DNA from: Breznakiella homolactica
Lineage (GTDB): Bacteria > Spirochaetota > Spirochaetia > Treponematales > Breznakiellaceae
NCBI RefSeq assembly: GCF_016616095.2
Contig: NZ_CP067089.2
Location: 4,216,001-4,280,000 of the forward strand
Length of the DNA: 64,000 bases
Reading direction: 5' to 3'
The notes under the pieces are model-generated. The model was not told the DNA's origin and ran no database searches. It saw only the letters and a list, made by a program, of their open reading frames with translations. Positions within the stretch are counted from its first letter, which is position 1; every line of letters begins with the position of its first letter. The position numbers and the translations under genes are program-made. This document shows, in pieces, positions 35,121-43,746 of this stretch.

Positions 35121-35405
35121 TGTGGGGGAGTGCAGGAACTTTCAAGCCGGAAAGCACCCGTGGGTTACCGGGGCCTGTCATGGAAAAGAAAGGATGGCGG
35201 CGCGTCGGCCTGCGGCCTCGAAAGCCGCTCATCCTGTCTTTTCCATGACACCCGGCGTTACCATTATGCCTGGGTGCTTTCCGGCTTAACCGGCCCGGTT
35301 CTGCCCGGTGGAGAGGGTGGCGTGTTTTTGAAGGACACGCCCCTTCGCACCAGACTTGACGCCGCAGGTGGCAGGTCTTACGCTACCTCCTCTTCGGGCT
35401 CTTGG
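35121..35405 (-). repeat. Composite hairpin element 2 (R2 module and diverged D module)
   Basis: Contains the end block GGGGGAGTGCAGG, the R2 module and a diverged D module (GTGTTTTTGAAGGACACGCC, then an AGACTTGACGCC/GGTCTT hairpin). It fills the 321-base gap between the NDK start and the MFS stop and enters the last codons of the MFS gene. Oriented so that its fixed end faces the NDK promoter. Confidence 0.75.
35144..35287 (-). repeat. R2 module with 17-base terminal inverted repeats
   Basis: AAGCCGGAAAGCACCCG (35144-35160) and TGGGTGCTTTCCGGCTT (35271-35287). Inner arms TCATGGAAAAGA (35178-35189) with TCTTTTCCATGA (35237-35248) and AGGATG with CATCCT form an 18-pair stem around the core GGCCTGCGGCCTCGAAAG. 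The arms share no sequence with those of R1 or R4. Confidence 0.85.
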
Positions 35406-36558
35406 AGGACACGGGGCCGGAAAAAAAACGCATAACGCCGTACATAAGAAGGGACAATACCGCGAAGATAATAAACGAACTGAAGAGCGCCGGGTATCCC
35501 CAATGTTCCACCACGTAACCGCCTATGGCGTTGCCCAAAAAGGAGGGAAGCCCGGTACCGATTGAGAGATAGATAGACATTCCCAGGGCGCGGCGTTCCG
35601 GCGGGACACACATAGCCACAAACGCCACCGCCGCGGGGTGGAATAACCCAAAGCAGAAGAAGTGAAGCAGCTGCGCCACGGATATCCCCAGTTTTGTGGG
35701 AAATAATACGTATATGGCCAGGCGCGCCCCAACTCCGACCACGGATAATGCCAGCAGAAAGGGCGCCCCGAAACGCCGTATAAGCCGGCTCGAAAAAAAC
35801 ATCGCCGGGATTTCCGACAGCGCCGACAGCGCCCACATGAGCCCCACCGCATCCCAATGGATTACTTCAATAAGGTACAGTGAAAAAAAAGCGTTGATCG
35901 GCGCCATGGCCAGACGGCCGAAGGCGATCATGATAATGCCCAGGGTAAAAAAGGACGTCCATAGCCTGTGTTTTCCCGGGGCAGCAGAGCCGGACGGGCC
36001 CGTATTGGATGGCGGCTTTTCCGGTGTCCCCTGCGCAGCGGGCAGAAACGCCATAGACACCAGCGCAATGACCGTGCTTATACAGATCCATACGGCAATG
36101 CTGCCGGAGGTATCGGGTTTCAGTACCGGGGTCCATTGCAGGATAAGCATCAATAAAACAAAACTGACCGAGCCGGCCATTCTGACACGGCCGTAGTCTC
36201 CGGTGCTTCCCAGACGGATGGTCGCAGCGGCATCGAGCAGCGGCACGCTCGACCGGAACCCTATGGCGAGAAAGACCAGCGACAGTGCGCTTATCCAGGG
36301 ATTGCGGAACAACGCCAGGGGAATTACGGCGGCAAAAACAATGCCGTAGGTCATAATCAGTCCGGATTTATACCGGCCCAGTTTATCCGCAAAGTATCCG
36401 AATAAGAAGGGCCCGAATATTCCGGCGGCCTCGAAAATGCCCAGGAGAATTCCGGTTATTGTATGGGAATACCCCAGTCCGCGGACCAGCACCGGAAGAT
36501 AGGGTACTATTGTTGCGTATACCAGAAATGCCGAGAAAAAACATACAACCAGAGCCAT
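35383..36558 (-). CDS. MFS transporter flanked by composite repeats
   Basis: 391 residues from the ATG at 36558; earlier codons run through repeat E copy 2, which ends 13 bases upstream, and no Shine-Dalgarno is visible. About 12 hydrophobic helices. FADKLGRYKSG between helices 2 and 3 is the MFS GxxxDxxGR motif, and SSRLIRRFGAPF is the second-half counterpart. The fold resembles LacY/NupG-like or YcaD-like sugar and nucleoside carriers, but the substrate is not clear. The last residues (SKSPKRR) and the TAG stop are encoded by the edge of a D module (GGTAGCGTAAGAC), so the element contributes the C-terminus. Confidence 0.85.
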   Translation of the reverse strand: MALVVCFFSAFLVYATIVPYLPVLVRGLGYSHTITGILLGIFEAAGIFGPFLFGYFADKLGRYKSGLIMTYGIVFAAVIPLALFRNPWISALSLVFLAIGFRSSVPLLDAAATIRLGSTGDYGRVRMAGSVSFVLLMLILQWTPVLKPDTSGSIAVWICISTVIALVSMAFLPAAQGTPEKPPSNTGPSGSAAPGKHRLWTSFFTLGIIMIAFGRLAMAPINAFFSLYLIEVIHWDAVGLMWALSALSEIPAMFFSSRLIRRFGAPFLLALSVVGVGARLAIYVLFPTKLGISVAQLLHFFCFGLFHPAAVAFVAMCVPPERRALGMSIYLSIGTGLPSFLGNAIGGYVVEHWGYPALFSSFIIFAVLSLLMYGVMRFFSGPVSSKSPKRR

Positions 36559-36570
36559 GGGTAATTCTAC

Positions 36571-36689
36571 AGCAAAGAAGCATGGGGTTACCAGGTCCGG
36601 GGGACCCGTCGGATGAAAAAAATCCCGCATGGCGGTATTTCTTTTCATCCGACACCCCATGGTACCGGTCCGCGCCATGCTTCTTTGCT
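36571..36689. repeat. Structured repeat E, copy 2
   Basis: Outer arms AGCAAAGAAGCATGG (36571-36585) and CCATGCTTCTTTGCT (36675-36689) pair perfectly. Inner arms GTCGGATGAAAA (36608-36619) and TTTTCATCCGAC (36642-36653) pair perfectly. Compared with copy 1, paired positions change together (A-T to G-C in the inner stem; several in the outer stem). The junction TCCGGGGGACCCGTC is identical in both copies. Confidence 0.8.
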
Positions 36690-36925
36690 GCTTCTTCGGG
36701 GAACTGGGTACCGGCGGGTAGTTCGGTTGAGGTATCACCTGGTCCCTGATTATCACCACCCAGGATCCAGAAGTGGGGGTAGTGGAAGCCCCGCGAAGCG
36801 GGGCTGAAACGAGGGGGAGCAGCCCTCCCACGAAGGGCAGCACCGAGCCGGTTGAGCCGGAAAGCACCCGCGGAACCGGTAAACACGGGTGCTTTCCGGC
36901 TTGTCAGACTCGGTGCTCCCCCCGC
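36690..36925 (+). repeat. Composite hairpin element 3 (linker, variant D module, R3 module)
   Basis: After E copy 2 come a linker resembling that of element 1 (CTGGGTACCGGCGGGTAGTT), a D-like module with usual borders (CCAGAAGTGGGGGTAG and CGAGCCGGTTGAGCC) but a different centre (hairpin CCCCGC-GAA-GCGGGG), and the minimal R3 module. The end block CTCGGTGCTCCCCCC stops just before the EF-G promoter. With E copy 2 it fills the 450-base gap between the MFS and EF-G genes. Confidence 0.78.
36854..36902 (+). repeat. R3 module (terminal repeats without an insert)
   Basis: GAGCCGGAAAGCACCCG (36854-36870) and CGGGTGCTTTCCGGCTT (36886-36902) are separated by only 15 bases, so this copy lacks the variable hairpin found in R1, R2 and R4. 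Confidence 0.85.
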
Positions 36926-36931
36926 ATAACA

Positions 36932-36959
36932 TTGAATTTATTGGTCCTTATCGTATACA
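36932..36959 (+). promoter_or_regulatory. Promoter of the EF-G gene
   Basis: TTGAAT (36932-36937), 16-base spacer, TATACA (36954-36959), 49 bases before the start codon and about seven bases after composite element 3. Confidence 0.65.
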
Positions 36960-37008
36960 ATTGTACGAATCGCCCGTGTCGTTACGGACGCAGCCAGGAG
37001 TTCCTTAT

Positions 37009-39042
37009 ATGCTTAAAACCATGCGAAATATCGGCATCATAGCGCATATTGATGCCGGAAAAACCACCACCACCGAACGGATCCTCTATTATACCGGCAA
37101 AAGCCACAAAATCGGCGAAGTGGACGACGGTGAGGCCGTCATGGACTGGATGGTGGAGGAGCAGGAGCGGGGAATTACCATCCAGAGCGCCGCAACCACC
37201 ACGTACTGGAAGGGTTACCAGATCAATATTATTGATACCCCCGGCCATGTGGATTTTACCGCGGAGGTTGAGCGGTCCCTCAGGGTTCTGGACGGGGCGA
37301 TCGCTATTTTCGATGCGGTCCGGGGGGTGGAACCTCAGACCGAAACCGTCTGGCACCAGGCGGAACATTACCATGTTCCGTGTATCGGGTATGTCAATAA
37401 AATGGACCGCATCGGCGCTGATTTTTTTCCGGTGCTGGATGATATCAGGGCCAAACTCGGGGCGAATCCCGTGGCGGTACAGATTCCCATAGGAAAAGAG
37501 AGTTCCCTTGAGGGCGTAATCGATCTGATTGAAATGCAGGAAATCCGGTGGGACCCGGCCACTGAGGGCGAGACCATGACCGCCGCGCCGGTGGCTCCCG
37601 AACGGGCAGCCCTGGCCCGGGAATATCAGGAAAAACTTATCGATGCCCTTTCCGCCGGTTCCGAAGCCATAACTGACCTCTATCTCGCCGGCGAACCCAT
37701 ACCGCCGGATCTTATCAGGCAGGAGCTGCGCAGTGCCGTACTGCACAGGACCATTCTTCCGATTTTTGCTGGAGCTTCCCGCCGGAATATCGGGGTGCAG
37801 CCGGTGATTGACGGGGTCGTCGCGTACCTTCCCGCTCCCGATGAGGTTGCCCCGGCCATAGGCCGCAACCTGAAAAAAGATGAGGATATTGAGGTTCCCT
37901 GTGATCCCAAAGGCCAGGCCCTGGGGCTGGTATTCAAAATTCAGAATGACCGCGAGTCGGGGAGCCTCTGCTACGTCCGCATGTATTCCGGGGCAATCAA
38001 ACCGGGAACCGCGGTTTACAATGTGGGAAAGCGAAAACGGGAGCGGGCAAACCGCATACTCCGGATGCATTCCAATAAGTCCGAACCCCTGGACACACTT
38101 TCCGCCGGGGATATCGGGGTAATCATCGGCATGAAGTTTGCCCAGACCGGGGACACCGTCGGCAGCGAAGGCTGGCCGGTGCTGCTCGAAACCATGCAGT
38201 TTCCGGAACCGGTAATTTCGGTTTCCATAGAACCTAAGACCATGTCGGAACAGGAAAAACTCAAGGACGTACTGGCGGTTCTGTCCAAAGAGGATCCGAC
38301 CTTTACGACCAAGGAAAATACGGAAACCGGACAGCTTATTATTTCTGGAATGGGGGAACTCCACCTGGATGTACTGGTGACGAGGATCCTCAAGGAATAC
38401 AATGTCGGCGCCAAGGTCGGCAATCCCCAGGTAACCTACCGGGAATCCATCAGCAAAACCGTGAACCATACGGAGCGGTTTTCCAGAACCTTGGCGGGCA
38501 AGGACAATGAAGCGGCGCTCACCCTGCGGGTGGAACCCCTTCCCCGGGGTTCGGGGAACCGGTACACATCAGAGGCAAAGAACAAACAGATTCCCGACCA
38601 TATTTTTGAAGCGGTGGAACGGGGAATTACCGCGGCTTTTTCCTCCGGGATAGTCATGGGCTACCCCTGTATCGATATAGGGGTTACCCTGACGGATATT
38701 GAGTATTCTGAACTTACGGGAACCGATTTTGCCTTTGAAGCCTGCGCCAATATGGGCTTTGATGAAGCCTGCCGCGGCGCCGATCCTATTCTTCTGGAAC
38801 CGATCATGGCGGTGGATCTCACCTCACCCAAGGAATCGGTCGGCGACGTTATCAGCCTCGTGGTTCAGCGGGGCGGCATGGTTCAGAGTATGGATTCCAA
38901 AGCGACGGTGGATCACGTAAAAGCCCAGGCGCCCATGGCAAAAATGTTCGGCTTTATGACGGCCCTCCGTTCGGTCAGCCAGGGCCGCGCCACCTTTACC
39001 ATGGAATTCTCCCATTTTGAGAAAAAACAGGAGCGGCAGTAA
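37009..39042 (+). CDS. fusA: Elongation factor G (possibly a paralogue)
   Basis: 677 residues from the ATG at 37009 (AGGAG eight bases upstream); longer frames enter the repeat. Translational GTPase: [19 protein letters not shown] (P-loop), [13 protein letters not shown] (switch I), IDTPGHVDF (switch II) and NKMDR (G4), then domains II-V with [10 protein letters not shown] and a conserved C-terminal region ([20 protein letters not shown]). EF-G moves tRNA and mRNA on the ribosome after peptide transfer. It is slightly shorter than the usual 690-700 residues and is not next to rpsL, rpsG or tuf, so it may be a second EF-G rather than the main one. Confidence 0.92.
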   Translation: MLKTMRNIGIIAHIDAGKTTTTERILYYTGKSHKIGEVDDGEAVMDWMVEEQERGITIQSAATTTYWKGYQINIIDTPGHVDFTAEVERSLRVLDGAIAIFDAVRGVEPQTETVWHQAEHYHVPCIGYVNKMDRIGADFFPVLDDIRAKLGANPVAVQIPIGKESSLEGVIDLIEMQEIRWDPATEGETMTAAPVAPERAALAREYQEKLIDALSAGSEAITDLYLAGEPIPPDLIRQELRSAVLHRTILPIFAGASRRNIGVQPVIDGVVAYLPAPDEVAPAIGRNLKKDEDIEVPCDPKGQALGLVFKIQNDRESGSLCYVRMYSGAIKPGTAVYNVGKRKRERANRILRMHSNKSEPLDTLSAGDIGVIIGMKFAQTGDTVGSEGWPVLLETMQFPEPVISVSIEPKTMSEQEKLKDVLAVLSKEDPTFTTKENTETGQLIISGMGELHLDVLVTRILKEYNVGAKVGNPQVTYRESISKTVNHTERFSRTLAGKDNEAALTLRVEPLPRGSGNRYTSEAKNKQIPDHIFEAVERGITAAFSSGIVMGYPCIDIGVTLTDIEYSELTGTDFAFEACANMGFDEACRGADPILLEPIMAVDLTSPKESVGDVISLVVQRGGMVQSMDSKATVDHVKAQAPMAKMFGFMTALRSVSQGRATFTMEFSHFEKKQERQ

Positions 39043-39103
39043 AATCTGGCGCGGTCCCGGTCGCCCGCGGATGCCGTGTCCGTCTCGGCTATAAAATCAT
39101 TCT

Positions 39104-39145
39104 ATCGTTCCGGAACGGCTCAACCCGCCGTACAGAACGATTTTT
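39104..39145 (+). terminator. Terminator after the EF-G gene
   Basis: ATCGTTC (39104-39110) pairs with GAACGAT (39135-39141), with an inner ACGGC/GCCGT stem, followed by TTTTT. Confidence 0.75.
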
Positions 39146-39189
39146 AAGTAATTTTTTAAAAAAAGAATGTTTCTTAAGGTTCTCTTAAG
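39143..39189 (+). promoter_or_regulatory. PmrA/QseB-type direct-repeat boxes before the OB-fold operon
   Basis: CTTAAG (39173-39178), 5 bases, CTTAAG (39184-39189) is a perfect match to the YTTAAK-N5-YTTAAK box of PmrA/QseB-like response regulators. A weaker pair TTTAAG-N5-TTTTAA (39143-39159) lies upstream. TATCTT (39200-39205) is a possible -10. Likely the autoregulatory site of the operon's own response regulator. Confidence 0.65.
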
Positions 39190-39246
39190 CTTTATCCCGT
39201 ATCTTCCTTATTGTCTTTGAAGGACAAACCATTTTTGGAGGATACT

Positions 39247-39933
39247 ATGAAAAAAACAGGAATTATCGCAATCGTACTGCTGCTTGCGGGTAGCATCGCT
39301 CTTTCCGCTCAGGGTGCCGTTTCAATTGAGTCGGCCAGGCAGATGGTGAACGGCCCGGCCGTGGGCCCCGCTCCCGAACCGCCCCGGCCGATGCCGGGCC
39401 CCGCGGCTGGCCGCATCCCGCCGGTTCCTCCGGCTCCCCCGGCACATGAAAAACAGTGGGTAACAGTCCAGGGAACCCTTGAACCGCTTATCCAGGCCGA
39501 GTATTACCGCCTGGCAGATGCTACCGGTGATTTGCTGGTGAAAATCAAAAACGACAAATGGCGGGGGCTGATGGTCAAGGCCGGGGACACGGTCCTGGTT
39601 TCGGGCAATCTTTCCTGGAAGAAGGAAGGCCTCGTCCTGGACGCAAAATTCATACAAAAAGGCGATACCCCCGCGGAGGCGGCCACTGTCAGCCAGTCAA
39701 TTCAGCTTCCCGACCATAGCTGGGTCGTACTGCGGGGCCGGATCAGCCAGGGAATTACCAAGGACCGGTATATATTCAGTGACAGCAGCGGTGATATTGC
39801 GGTTAAAATCACGGATGGTATCTGGCGCGGCCTTATGGTACGGCCCGGGGATACAATTACCATCCACGGTGAGATTGACCGTGATAAAAGAACCTTTGTG
39901 CCCGAAGTAAAAGTGGAATATATTGAAATGTAG
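39247..39933 (+). CDS. Secreted protein with two YgiW-type OB-fold (BOF) domains, copy 1
   Basis: 228 residues; GGAGG lies five bases before the ATG. A signal peptide (cleavage near ALSAQ) is followed by a Pro-rich linker (about 45-75), then two BOF domains (about 75-145 and 155-228). Each has the pattern W-V-x-x-x-G-x-[I/L]...Y-x-F/L-x-D-x-[S/T]-G-[D/E]-[I/L]-x-V-K-I-x-x-x-x-W-R-G-L. Single-domain YgiW/YdeI proteins are periplasmic stress-tolerance proteins that bind ligands through the OB fold. First of three tandem paralogues ahead of a two-component system. Confidence 0.85.
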   Translation: MKKTGIIAIVLLLAGSIALSAQGAVSIESARQMVNGPAVGPAPEPPRPMPGPAAGRIPPVPPAPPAHEKQWVTVQGTLEPLIQAEYYRLADATGDLLVKIKNDKWRGLMVKAGDTVLVSGNLSWKKEGLVLDAKFIQKGDTPAEAATVSQSIQLPDHSWVVLRGRISQGITKDRYIFSDSSGDIAVKITDGIWRGLMVRPGDTITIHGEIDRDKRTFVPEVKVEYIEM

Positions 39934-40003
39934 GAATACACTGTACCGTAAGCGGATATTCGTTCCGTCTGCGGTACAGAAAAAATCAGCGGGAGTATTT
40001 TCA

Positions 40004-40606
40004 TTGAGCCGGTATTTCTTTGTGTTAATTACGGTTTTACTGCTTTTAACCGGAGCCTATTCCGGGAATGCCCAGACCACCGCGGATGTCAGGGACGTTT
40101 CGGTGATGCCCGGAGATTCCTGGGTTTTCCTCCGGGGAACCCTCGAGCCGGTCGTTCAGAACGAACGCTATATTTTAAAAGATTCCACCGGGGAGATCCT
40201 GGTATGGATTCCCGGGAACCAGTGGCAGGGTCTCATGCTCAAACCCGGAGATACCGTGGTTATCGCCGGTGAGGTAAAACATAAATCCAACGGGACGGAA
40301 ATTGAAACGAAGTATGTGGAATCCGGCGGCGCGGAGGGCCCCGTATATACCGATATAATCCAGCTTAAAAACAACACCTCCCCGGGGTGGGTCCGTATAT
40401 GCGGCCGGATTGTGCGGTATCTTTCGGGGGATACCTACGTGTTTGCGGATGAATCCGGTGAGATGCGGGTTGCCATAAAAGACCACATCTGGCGGGGGCT
40501 TCTGGTAAATCCCGGTTCACTGGTCGAGATCGGCGGCGAAGCGCGCCGCCGCGGCGGCAGGACCGAGCTGACCGCCGAGTATATTCTGAAGGTAACCCAT
40601 GAATAG
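40004..40606 (+). CDS. Secreted protein with two YgiW-type OB-fold domains, copy 2
   Basis: 200 residues from a TTG at 40004, chosen because GGGAG is eight bases upstream and a signal peptide follows at once (YFFVLITVLLLLTGAYSGNAQ). An earlier TTG at 39923 would add 27 basic residues. Two BOF domains (about 40-115 and 125-200) include VFLRGTLEPVVQNERYILKD and VRICGRIVRYLSGDTYVFAD. The strand pattern matches copies 1 and 3, indicating gene duplication. It overlaps copy 3 by eight bases. Confidence 0.82.
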   Translation: MSRYFFVLITVLLLLTGAYSGNAQTTADVRDVSVMPGDSWVFLRGTLEPVVQNERYILKDSTGEILVWIPGNQWQGLMLKPGDTVVIAGEVKHKSNGTEIETKYVESGGAEGPVYTDIIQLKNNTSPGWVRICGRIVRYLSGDTYVFADESGEMRVAIKDHIWRGLLVNPGSLVEIGGEARRRGGRTELTAEYILKVTHE

Positions 40607-41228
40607 GCTGAAACTATTTTTCGCTGTTCTGTGCGGCGGGTGTTTTTTATTTATGGGTACACTTGCGGCTGACGCTCTGGACGTGAGTACTGCCGCGCAG
40701 ATAAAAACCGCGCAGCCCACTTCTGCCGACAGAAAACCCTGGGTTTTGCTCCGGGGCACCCTTGAACCTGCAATCCAGAATGAGCGGTACATTCTTACCG
40801 ATACCACCGGGGAAATCCTCGTAAAGATTAAGGATGATATCTGGCGGGGACTGCTCCTGCGGTCCGGCGAAGAGGCTCTGGTGGAAGGCGAGCTGGAATT
40901 CAAAGGCAGCGGTGCGGAAGTCAATATCATGTACATACAGCGGGCCGGTTCCGGCGGTGATGCCGGCGTCACCGTTTCGCAGATCAAGCAGCTCCCGGAG
41001 AAATCCTGGGTTGTAGTCCGGGGTACCATTGTCAGAAATATTGAAAAAGACAATTACCTGTTCCGGGACAGCACTGGGGATATGGTCGTTAAAATAAAAG
41101 AACACGTATGGCGCGGACTTCCCCGGGGAACCGGAGATCCTGTGGAGATCCGGGGGGATATAAAGTGGGAAAAAAAGACTATCGCGGCCTTTGTTGACGC
41201 GGGATACATAGGAAAAATACAGCCGTGA
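40599..41228 (+). CDS. Secreted protein with two YgiW-type OB-fold domains, copy 3
   Basis: 209 residues. Signal peptide ending near AADAL, then two BOF domains (about 45-120 and 130-209) with [20 protein letters not shown] and [20 protein letters not shown]. The first domain is closer to that of copy 2 (shared LEP.[VI]QNERYIL) than to copy 1, suggesting copies 2 and 3 are the younger pair. The stop overlaps the response-regulator GTG by four bases, coupling an envelope protein directly to its presumed regulators. Confidence 0.84.
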   Translation: MNRLKLFFAVLCGGCFLFMGTLAADALDVSTAAQIKTAQPTSADRKPWVLLRGTLEPAIQNERYILTDTTGEILVKIKDDIWRGLLLRSGEEALVEGELEFKGSGAEVNIMYIQRAGSGGDAGVTVSQIKQLPEKSWVVVRGTIVRNIEKDNYLFRDSTGDMVVKIKEHVWRGLPRGTGDPVEIRGDIKWEKKTIAAFVDAGYIGKIQP

Positions 41229-41887
41229 GAATTCTTATTATTGAAGATGACCCGCTTATCGGCGACGGACTCCAGGCGGGGCTTGGAAAAATGGGCTTCC
41301 AGACTGATTGGTTTTCCGATGGAGAAACCGGGTTTGATGCCGTGACCTCCGCCCCCTATGATGCAGTTATCCTTGATCTCGGACTTCCCGGCATGGACGG
41401 TCTGGATATTCTTAAATCCTGGCGGAAAACAGGACTGGACATTCCCGTCCTTGTGCTGACCGCCCGGGATGCCCTGGACGAGCGGGTGGAAGGGCTGAAC
41501 AGCGGAGCCGATGACTATCTCTGCAAACCCTTTGCCCTGCCCGAGGTTGCGGCCCGCCTCAACGCGCTGATACGCCGGCATTCGGGCCACGCCTCTCCCG
41601 AACTGGTATTTGAAGACATTATCTTCGACACCGCCGCGCGCCGGGTGGTAAAGGCAGGCGTCCCTGTGGATATGACCGCCCGGGAACTGGAACTGGTTGA
41701 ACTATTCATGGAAAACGAAACCAGAATTTTTTCAAAGGAAATAATACGGGAAAAATTATCCGACTGGGAGGATGAACTGAGCAGCAACGCCCTGGAGGTT
41801 CATATTCATAATCTGCGGAAAAAACTCGGCAGCGGTTTTATCCGGACAGTCCACGGGATCGGATACACGATGGGAACCGGTTCATGA
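41225..41887 (+). CDS. OmpR-family response regulator (QseB/PmrA-like)
   Basis: 220 residues from a GTG overlapping the upstream stop. The receiver domain has the acidic pocket [10 protein letters not shown], phospho-Asp near 51 in [16 protein letters not shown], and Lys in [13 protein letters not shown]. The C-terminal winged helix contains [15 protein letters not shown] and [16 protein letters not shown]. The [10 protein letters not shown] and [14 protein letters not shown] blocks are typical of the QseB/PmrA/TctD group. It probably binds the CTTAAG-N5-CTTAAG boxes before the operon. Confidence 0.95.
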   Translation: MRILIIEDDPLIGDGLQAGLGKMGFQTDWFSDGETGFDAVTSAPYDAVILDLGLPGMDGLDILKSWRKTGLDIPVLVLTARDALDERVEGLNSGADDYLCKPFALPEVAARLNALIRRHSGHASPELVFEDIIFDTAARRVVKAGVPVDMTARELELVELFMENETRIFSKEIIREKLSDWEDELSSNALEVHIHNLRKKLGSGFIRTVHGIGYTMGTGS

Positions 41888-43236
41888 AAAAAGCGAGCCT
41901 CCGGTTCCGGATAATTTTGACCGTCGGCATCGCCGCCCTCGTTTCCTGGAGTGTTGCGACGGGTATAGCCTGGTACCGGATCCGGAACGAAATCAATGCA
42001 ATCCTCGACACCCAGCAGCTTATTTTCGCCCAGCGTCTCGCTGATTCGGACATTGAATCCATGCTGCGCCGCGGGCAAATCCTTTTTTCCCCGGAGATCT
42101 CAAAAAAACTCGAATATGAACGGCTGATCGACAAGGAAGCCTTGGCCTTTGCGGTCTTTGACCTGTCTTTTGAGCCTCTGCTCAACGACGGGCTCTATGG
42201 GCTGATGGAGTTCAGCGGGGACGACCTGCTCCGCTGGGCTTCGGATATTCCCTTGTTCAATATGAATATATGGCGGATCGCCGTTATCGGTGCCGGTGAC
42301 GGCCGCCACTTAATCGCCGTTGCCCAGCATCTCGATTACCGCAGCCGGATAGCCGGAGAACTGATCAGGGTTCAGTGTATCCCGTGGCTCATTGTATATC
42401 CGCTGCTCATCGGTATGATCGCCCTGATGGTTAACCGGGAATTCAAGCCCCTCCACACCATAGCCGCCGGCTTAAAAAACCGATCCCCCAGGGATACCAC
42501 CCTTCTGGATTCTGAAACGGTCCCCGGCGAAGTCCGCCCCTTTGCCGACGCCCTGAACGAACTGTTCCTGCGGATATCCGATAGCTTCAGCCGGGAACGG
42601 CGCTTTATTTCCGATGCGTCCCATGAACTGCGGAGCCCCCTCGCGGGTCTCCGGGTCCAGGCGGAGGTTGCGTCACTTTCCGGCAATGACAGCGAAGCGG
42701 GAAAAAAGGCTCTGGATAATCTCATAACGGGAATTGACCGGACATCCCGGATTGTGGAACAGCTCCTCGTTCTGTCCAGAATCGATGCCATGTCGGAACT
42801 TGAGGAAATCGGCGTAATTGACTGGGAGCGGCTTCTGCGGAGTGTTTCGCAGGACTGCGCCGGGGCGGCCCGGGAAAAAAATATAACCCTGTCACTGGAT
42901 ATTACGGACAACCCCGTTACCGACGGCAGCGAATTCCTGCTTTCACTTATGATCAGAAATATCCTGAGCAACGCTGTTTCGTATATCCCCGCCGGCAGGA
43001 CGGTTACGGTTCATCTTGATAACCGGAATGTAATTGTCGAGGATGACGGTCCCGGGGTAGGGGATGAATTTATCGCATATCTGGGGGAACGTTTTTTCCG
43101 CATGCCGGGAAACAGACAGAAGGGATCCGGACTCGGATTGTCGATAGTAAAAAGAATCGCCGCGCTCCACGGCATGGATGTTGTCTTTATGAATATCCCT
43201 TCCGGCGGATTACGGGTTACGGTCGCGCTGGCTTAA
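41884..43236 (+). CDS. Sensor histidine kinase (QseC/PmrB-like)
   Basis: 450 residues, starting within ATGA of the response-regulator stop. Membrane helices near 13-31 and 165-185 bound a periplasmic sensor of about 130 residues. A degenerate HAMP segment follows, then the H-box [21 protein letters not shown] with the phospho-His near 248, the N-box [15 protein letters not shown], and G-boxes [10 protein letters not shown] and [17 protein letters not shown]. It belongs to the QseC-type kinases that pair with QseB/PmrA-like regulators. The periplasmic OB-fold proteins encoded upstream are candidate partners or ligands. Confidence 0.95.
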   Translation: MKKASLRFRIILTVGIAALVSWSVATGIAWYRIRNEINAILDTQQLIFAQRLADSDIESMLRRGQILFSPEISKKLEYERLIDKEALAFAVFDLSFEPLLNDGLYGLMEFSGDDLLRWASDIPLFNMNIWRIAVIGAGDGRHLIAVAQHLDYRSRIAGELIRVQCIPWLIVYPLLIGMIALMVNREFKPLHTIAAGLKNRSPRDTTLLDSETVPGEVRPFADALNELFLRISDSFSRERRFISDASHELRSPLAGLRVQAEVASLSGNDSEAGKKALDNLITGIDRTSRIVEQLLVLSRIDAMSELEEIGVIDWERLLRSVSQDCAGAAREKNITLSLDITDNPVTDGSEFLLSLMIRNILSNAVSYIPAGRTVTVHLDNRNVIVEDDGPGVGDEFIAYLGERFFRMPGNRQKGSGLGLSIVKRIAALHGMDVVFMNIPSGGLRVTVALA

Positions 43237-43625
43237 TCTTCAATCTTAAAAAGTTTCTTAAAGAACCGGACAATGGCCATCCATATCCGCCGGAAAAACC
43301 CGGGATGCTTTAATTTATTGAGCTGCTTCGAGGCTTCGGTGATTTCCTCGGATGTAAAGTCCTGGCGCTGTATGTTTTCCTCTATCTCGTATTCCAGCTT
43401 TGAGGCCGTATCGGGAATTTCCACAATAATCGCGTTTATGGTCCGCCATCCCAGCGCGCGGGCCGCTTCCAGGCGGCGTCCTCCGGCGATAAGGACATTG
43501 TTTTTCGTAATTGCAATCGGACTGATCTGCCCCAGGCGGCGCATACTGTCCGCCAGGGCGTCGATGTTGCCCATATCCTGGCGGATCCGCTTCTTTACTA
43601 TAATATCTTCAATCGGGACTTGCAT
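43233..43625 (-). CDS. Small ParB/Spo0J N-domain protein with amphipathic tail
   Basis: 130 residues, convergent with the kinase (stops overlap by four bases). Residues about 1-95 are a ParB-like nuclease/CTPase-type domain: VPIEDIIVKKRIRQ, SMRRLGQISPIAITKNN, LIAGGRRLEAARALGW and ENIQRQDFTSEE. There is no helix-turn-helix or dimerisation domain, as would be found in chromosomal ParB. The last 25 residues (FFRRIWMAIVRFFKKLF) form a very basic amphipathic helix that could bind membrane. Function unknown; it is not next to parA. Confidence 0.82.
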   Translation of the reverse strand: MQVPIEDIIVKKRIRQDMGNIDALADSMRRLGQISPIAITKNNVLIAGGRRLEAARALGWRTINAIIVEIPDTASKLEYEIEENIQRQDFTSEEITEASKQLNKLKHPGFFRRIWMAIVRFFKKLFKIED

Positions 43626-43746
43626 TATTATATCCTCACATTAATCATAAACCGAAACGTCCGTGATTGGAAGAAAAAAACACATCAGGTTTCCGGCCCC
43701 TTCCCGCGAGCCCCCGGAAGACAGCCGGCCCGCAGCGCAATCGGAA

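Noticed and set aside
36559..36867. N-terminal extension of the MFS gene through repeat E and the D module
   Set aside because: The extension is hydrophilic repeat translation. Membrane helix 1 begins right after the ATG at 36558.
36982..38469. Antisense frame of about 495 codons opposite EF-G
   Set aside because: Mirror of a strongly coding GC-rich gene; no ribosome binding site and no recognisable protein motif.
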